From: CAXBNB01 sp965267535
GTDB lineage: Bacteria; Bacteroidota; Bacteroidia; Cytophagales; Cyclobacteriaceae
DNA length: 64,000 bases
Assembly (NCBI GenBank): GCA_965267535.1
Contig: OZ254082.1
Span: 1,116,001-1,180,000 of the forward strand
Reading direction: 5' to 3'
Under the pieces are notes generated by a model, which did not search any database, was not told where the DNA came from, and worked only from the letters and a program-made list of their open reading frames with translations. The translations under genes were made by a program, and so were the position numbers. This document shows, in pieces, positions 63,133 to 64,000 of this stretch; the stretch's first letter is position 1; the number at the start of each line of letters is the position of its first letter.

Positions 63133-64000
63133 ATGAAAAAGATATATATAACACTTACACTATCATTGCTCCTTGTTTTTACAGGTTGTAATGAAGAATT
63201 TCTAGATAAACTACCCAAAGATCAGTTAACGATTCAGACTACATTTACGACTAATTCTAATTTTGAAACCTACGCATGGTCCTTGTACAATACATTTCCA
63301 GGCTATTGGGACTTAACACCCATCAATAGAGAACGAGGAAGCGATCTGATGGTAAACAATAGCGGCACGCAGGGAGACCCGCTGCTTTGGCAGCTGAAAA
63401 CAGTGCCCTCATCATCCAGTGCCTGGACTAATGCTTATGTAAATATCAAGCGAGCTAACCTCATGCTGGACAACATAGAGGGGAGTCAGCTTACAGATAG
63501 CGAAAAAGCACACTGGCGAAGTGTCGGACTCTTTTTCAGAGCATATGAGTATGTAGAGCTACTCGCCAACTACGGAGCAGTGCCGTGGATAGACCGGGTA
63601 ATAACAGAAGTAGATGAAGAGTACCTCTACGGGGAGCGTACTCCACGCGACGAAGTAGCCAAAAATGTACTGGATGACTTAAAATGGGCAGAAGAAAACA
63701 TCAATCCCAACGGAAATGGAGCGAATACCATTAATCAGGATGTTGTAAGAGCATTGATTTCGCGTTTTGGTTTGTATGAAGGCACATGGAGAAAATACCA
63801 TGGTTTGGGAGGTGAAACACAGTATTTGCAGGCAAGTGCAGATGCTAGTGCCAGCCTGATAGCAGCGCACCCTAATCTTCACCCGAGCTACGATGAAGTG
63901 TTTAACAGCGAAAACCTGAGCGGAGTAGATGGCATATTGTTGTACAAAGCCTATGAATTCGGTATTTTAAATGGTCGGTGGTCACATTACAACCGCAGCT
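63133..64000 (+). CDS. SusD/RagB-like substrate-binding lipoprotein (5' part)
   Basis: The first 289 codons of a SusD-like protein; the frame is open to the window end. The start ATG is 10 bp after the SusC stop. A lipoprotein signal ends in LLLVFTGC (Cys19) followed by NEEFLDKLPKDQL, the SusD opening. The TPR-like helices are visible: NVKRANLMLDN-type motif as YVNIKRANLMLDNIEG, FFRAYEYVELLANYGAVPWI, and a later DEVAKNVLDDLKWAEENI. SusD lids the SusC channel and binds glycan at the cell surface. A typical family member is around 500-600 residues, so about half is seen. Confidence 0.93.
   Translation, partial: MKKIYITLTLSLLLVFTGCNEEFLDKLPKDQLTIQTTFTTNSNFETYAWSLYNTFPGYWDLTPINRERGSDLMVNNSGTQGDPLLWQLKTVPSSSSAWTNAYVNIKRANLMLDNIEGSQLTDSEKAHWRSVGLFFRAYEYVELLANYGAVPWIDRVITEVDEEYLYGERTPRDEVAKNVLDDLKWAEENINPNGNGANTINQDVVRALISRFGLYEGTWRKYHGLGGETQYLQASADASASLIAAHPNLHPSYDEVFNSENLSGVDGILLYKAYEFGILNGRWSHYNRS

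Noticed and set aside
1..64000. CRISPR arrays, prophage, transposases, toxin-antitoxin or restriction systems
   Set aside because: No regularly spaced repeats, integrase, transposase, phage structural or defence-type domains were seen on either strand.

Overview
The window looks like a chromosomal segment of a Bacteroidota bacterium, most likely a marine or soil member of the Cytophagales. Several things point there: a SusC/SusD pair with its own ECF sigma factor and FecR anti-sigma factor, promoters of the Bacteroidota type (TAnnTTTG at -7), weak purine-poor ribosome binding sites, a complete ebo gene cluster, and many exported sugar-processing enzymes. No rRNA, tRNA, CRISPR array, insertion sequence or phage gene was seen. 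The genus is not identified.

Region 1 (1-12849, all minus strand) is a dense signal-transduction island. In transcription order it holds a six-PAS histidine kinase, a membrane hybrid kinase with three receiver domains, a CheR methyltransferase, a receiver-kinase, a NarL-type response regulator, a membrane-anchored response regulator, a PAS histidine kinase, and a stand-alone receiver cut by the window edge. There is no CheB and no chemoreceptor, and only one protein (NarL-type) has a DNA-binding domain.

Region 2 (13032-19539, minus) is a complete eboABCDEF operon, a widely scattered cluster linked in cyanobacteria to moving a metabolite precursor to the periplasm.

Region 3 (19926-35563) is a sugar or polyol catabolic locus around an AraC-type regulator. 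A leftward unit (MFS transporter, TIM-barrel isomerase, ThuA, DinB-like protein) and a rightward unit (ThuA, TIM-barrel isomerase, Gfo/Idh/MocA dehydrogenase, zinc dehydrogenase, NAD epimerase, second Gfo/Idh/MocA, large lipoprotein cytochrome) flank the regulator. Each unit is preceded by the same 22-bp site at the same distance from a TAnnTTTG promoter. The substrate is unknown. A small frameshifted ORF lies inside the rightward unit.

Region 4 (35730-41211) holds a BBE-type flavoprotein oxidase, a sodium/solute symporter, aspartate decarboxylase (panD) and mannose-6-phosphate isomerase (manA).

Region 5 (41504-57657) is an amino-sugar locus. A LacI-type regulator, glmM and acs are read leftward. 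Read rightward are a NagB deaminase fused to a PIG-L deacetylase, a GH20 lipoprotein, a nucleotidyltransferase, a NahK-like sugar kinase, an exported EEP phosphatase, galE, a sulfatase and a second GH20. Two near-identical operators lie between the divergent halves. The genes fit trimming of sulfated N-acetylhexosamine glycans outside the cytoplasm, then either deamination into glycolysis or direct 1-kinase salvage to UDP-sugars.

Region 6 (57774-64000) is a trans-envelope-regulated uptake system: ECF sigma factor, FecR, a TonB-dependent SusC with an STN signalling domain, and a SusD lipoprotein cut by the window edge.
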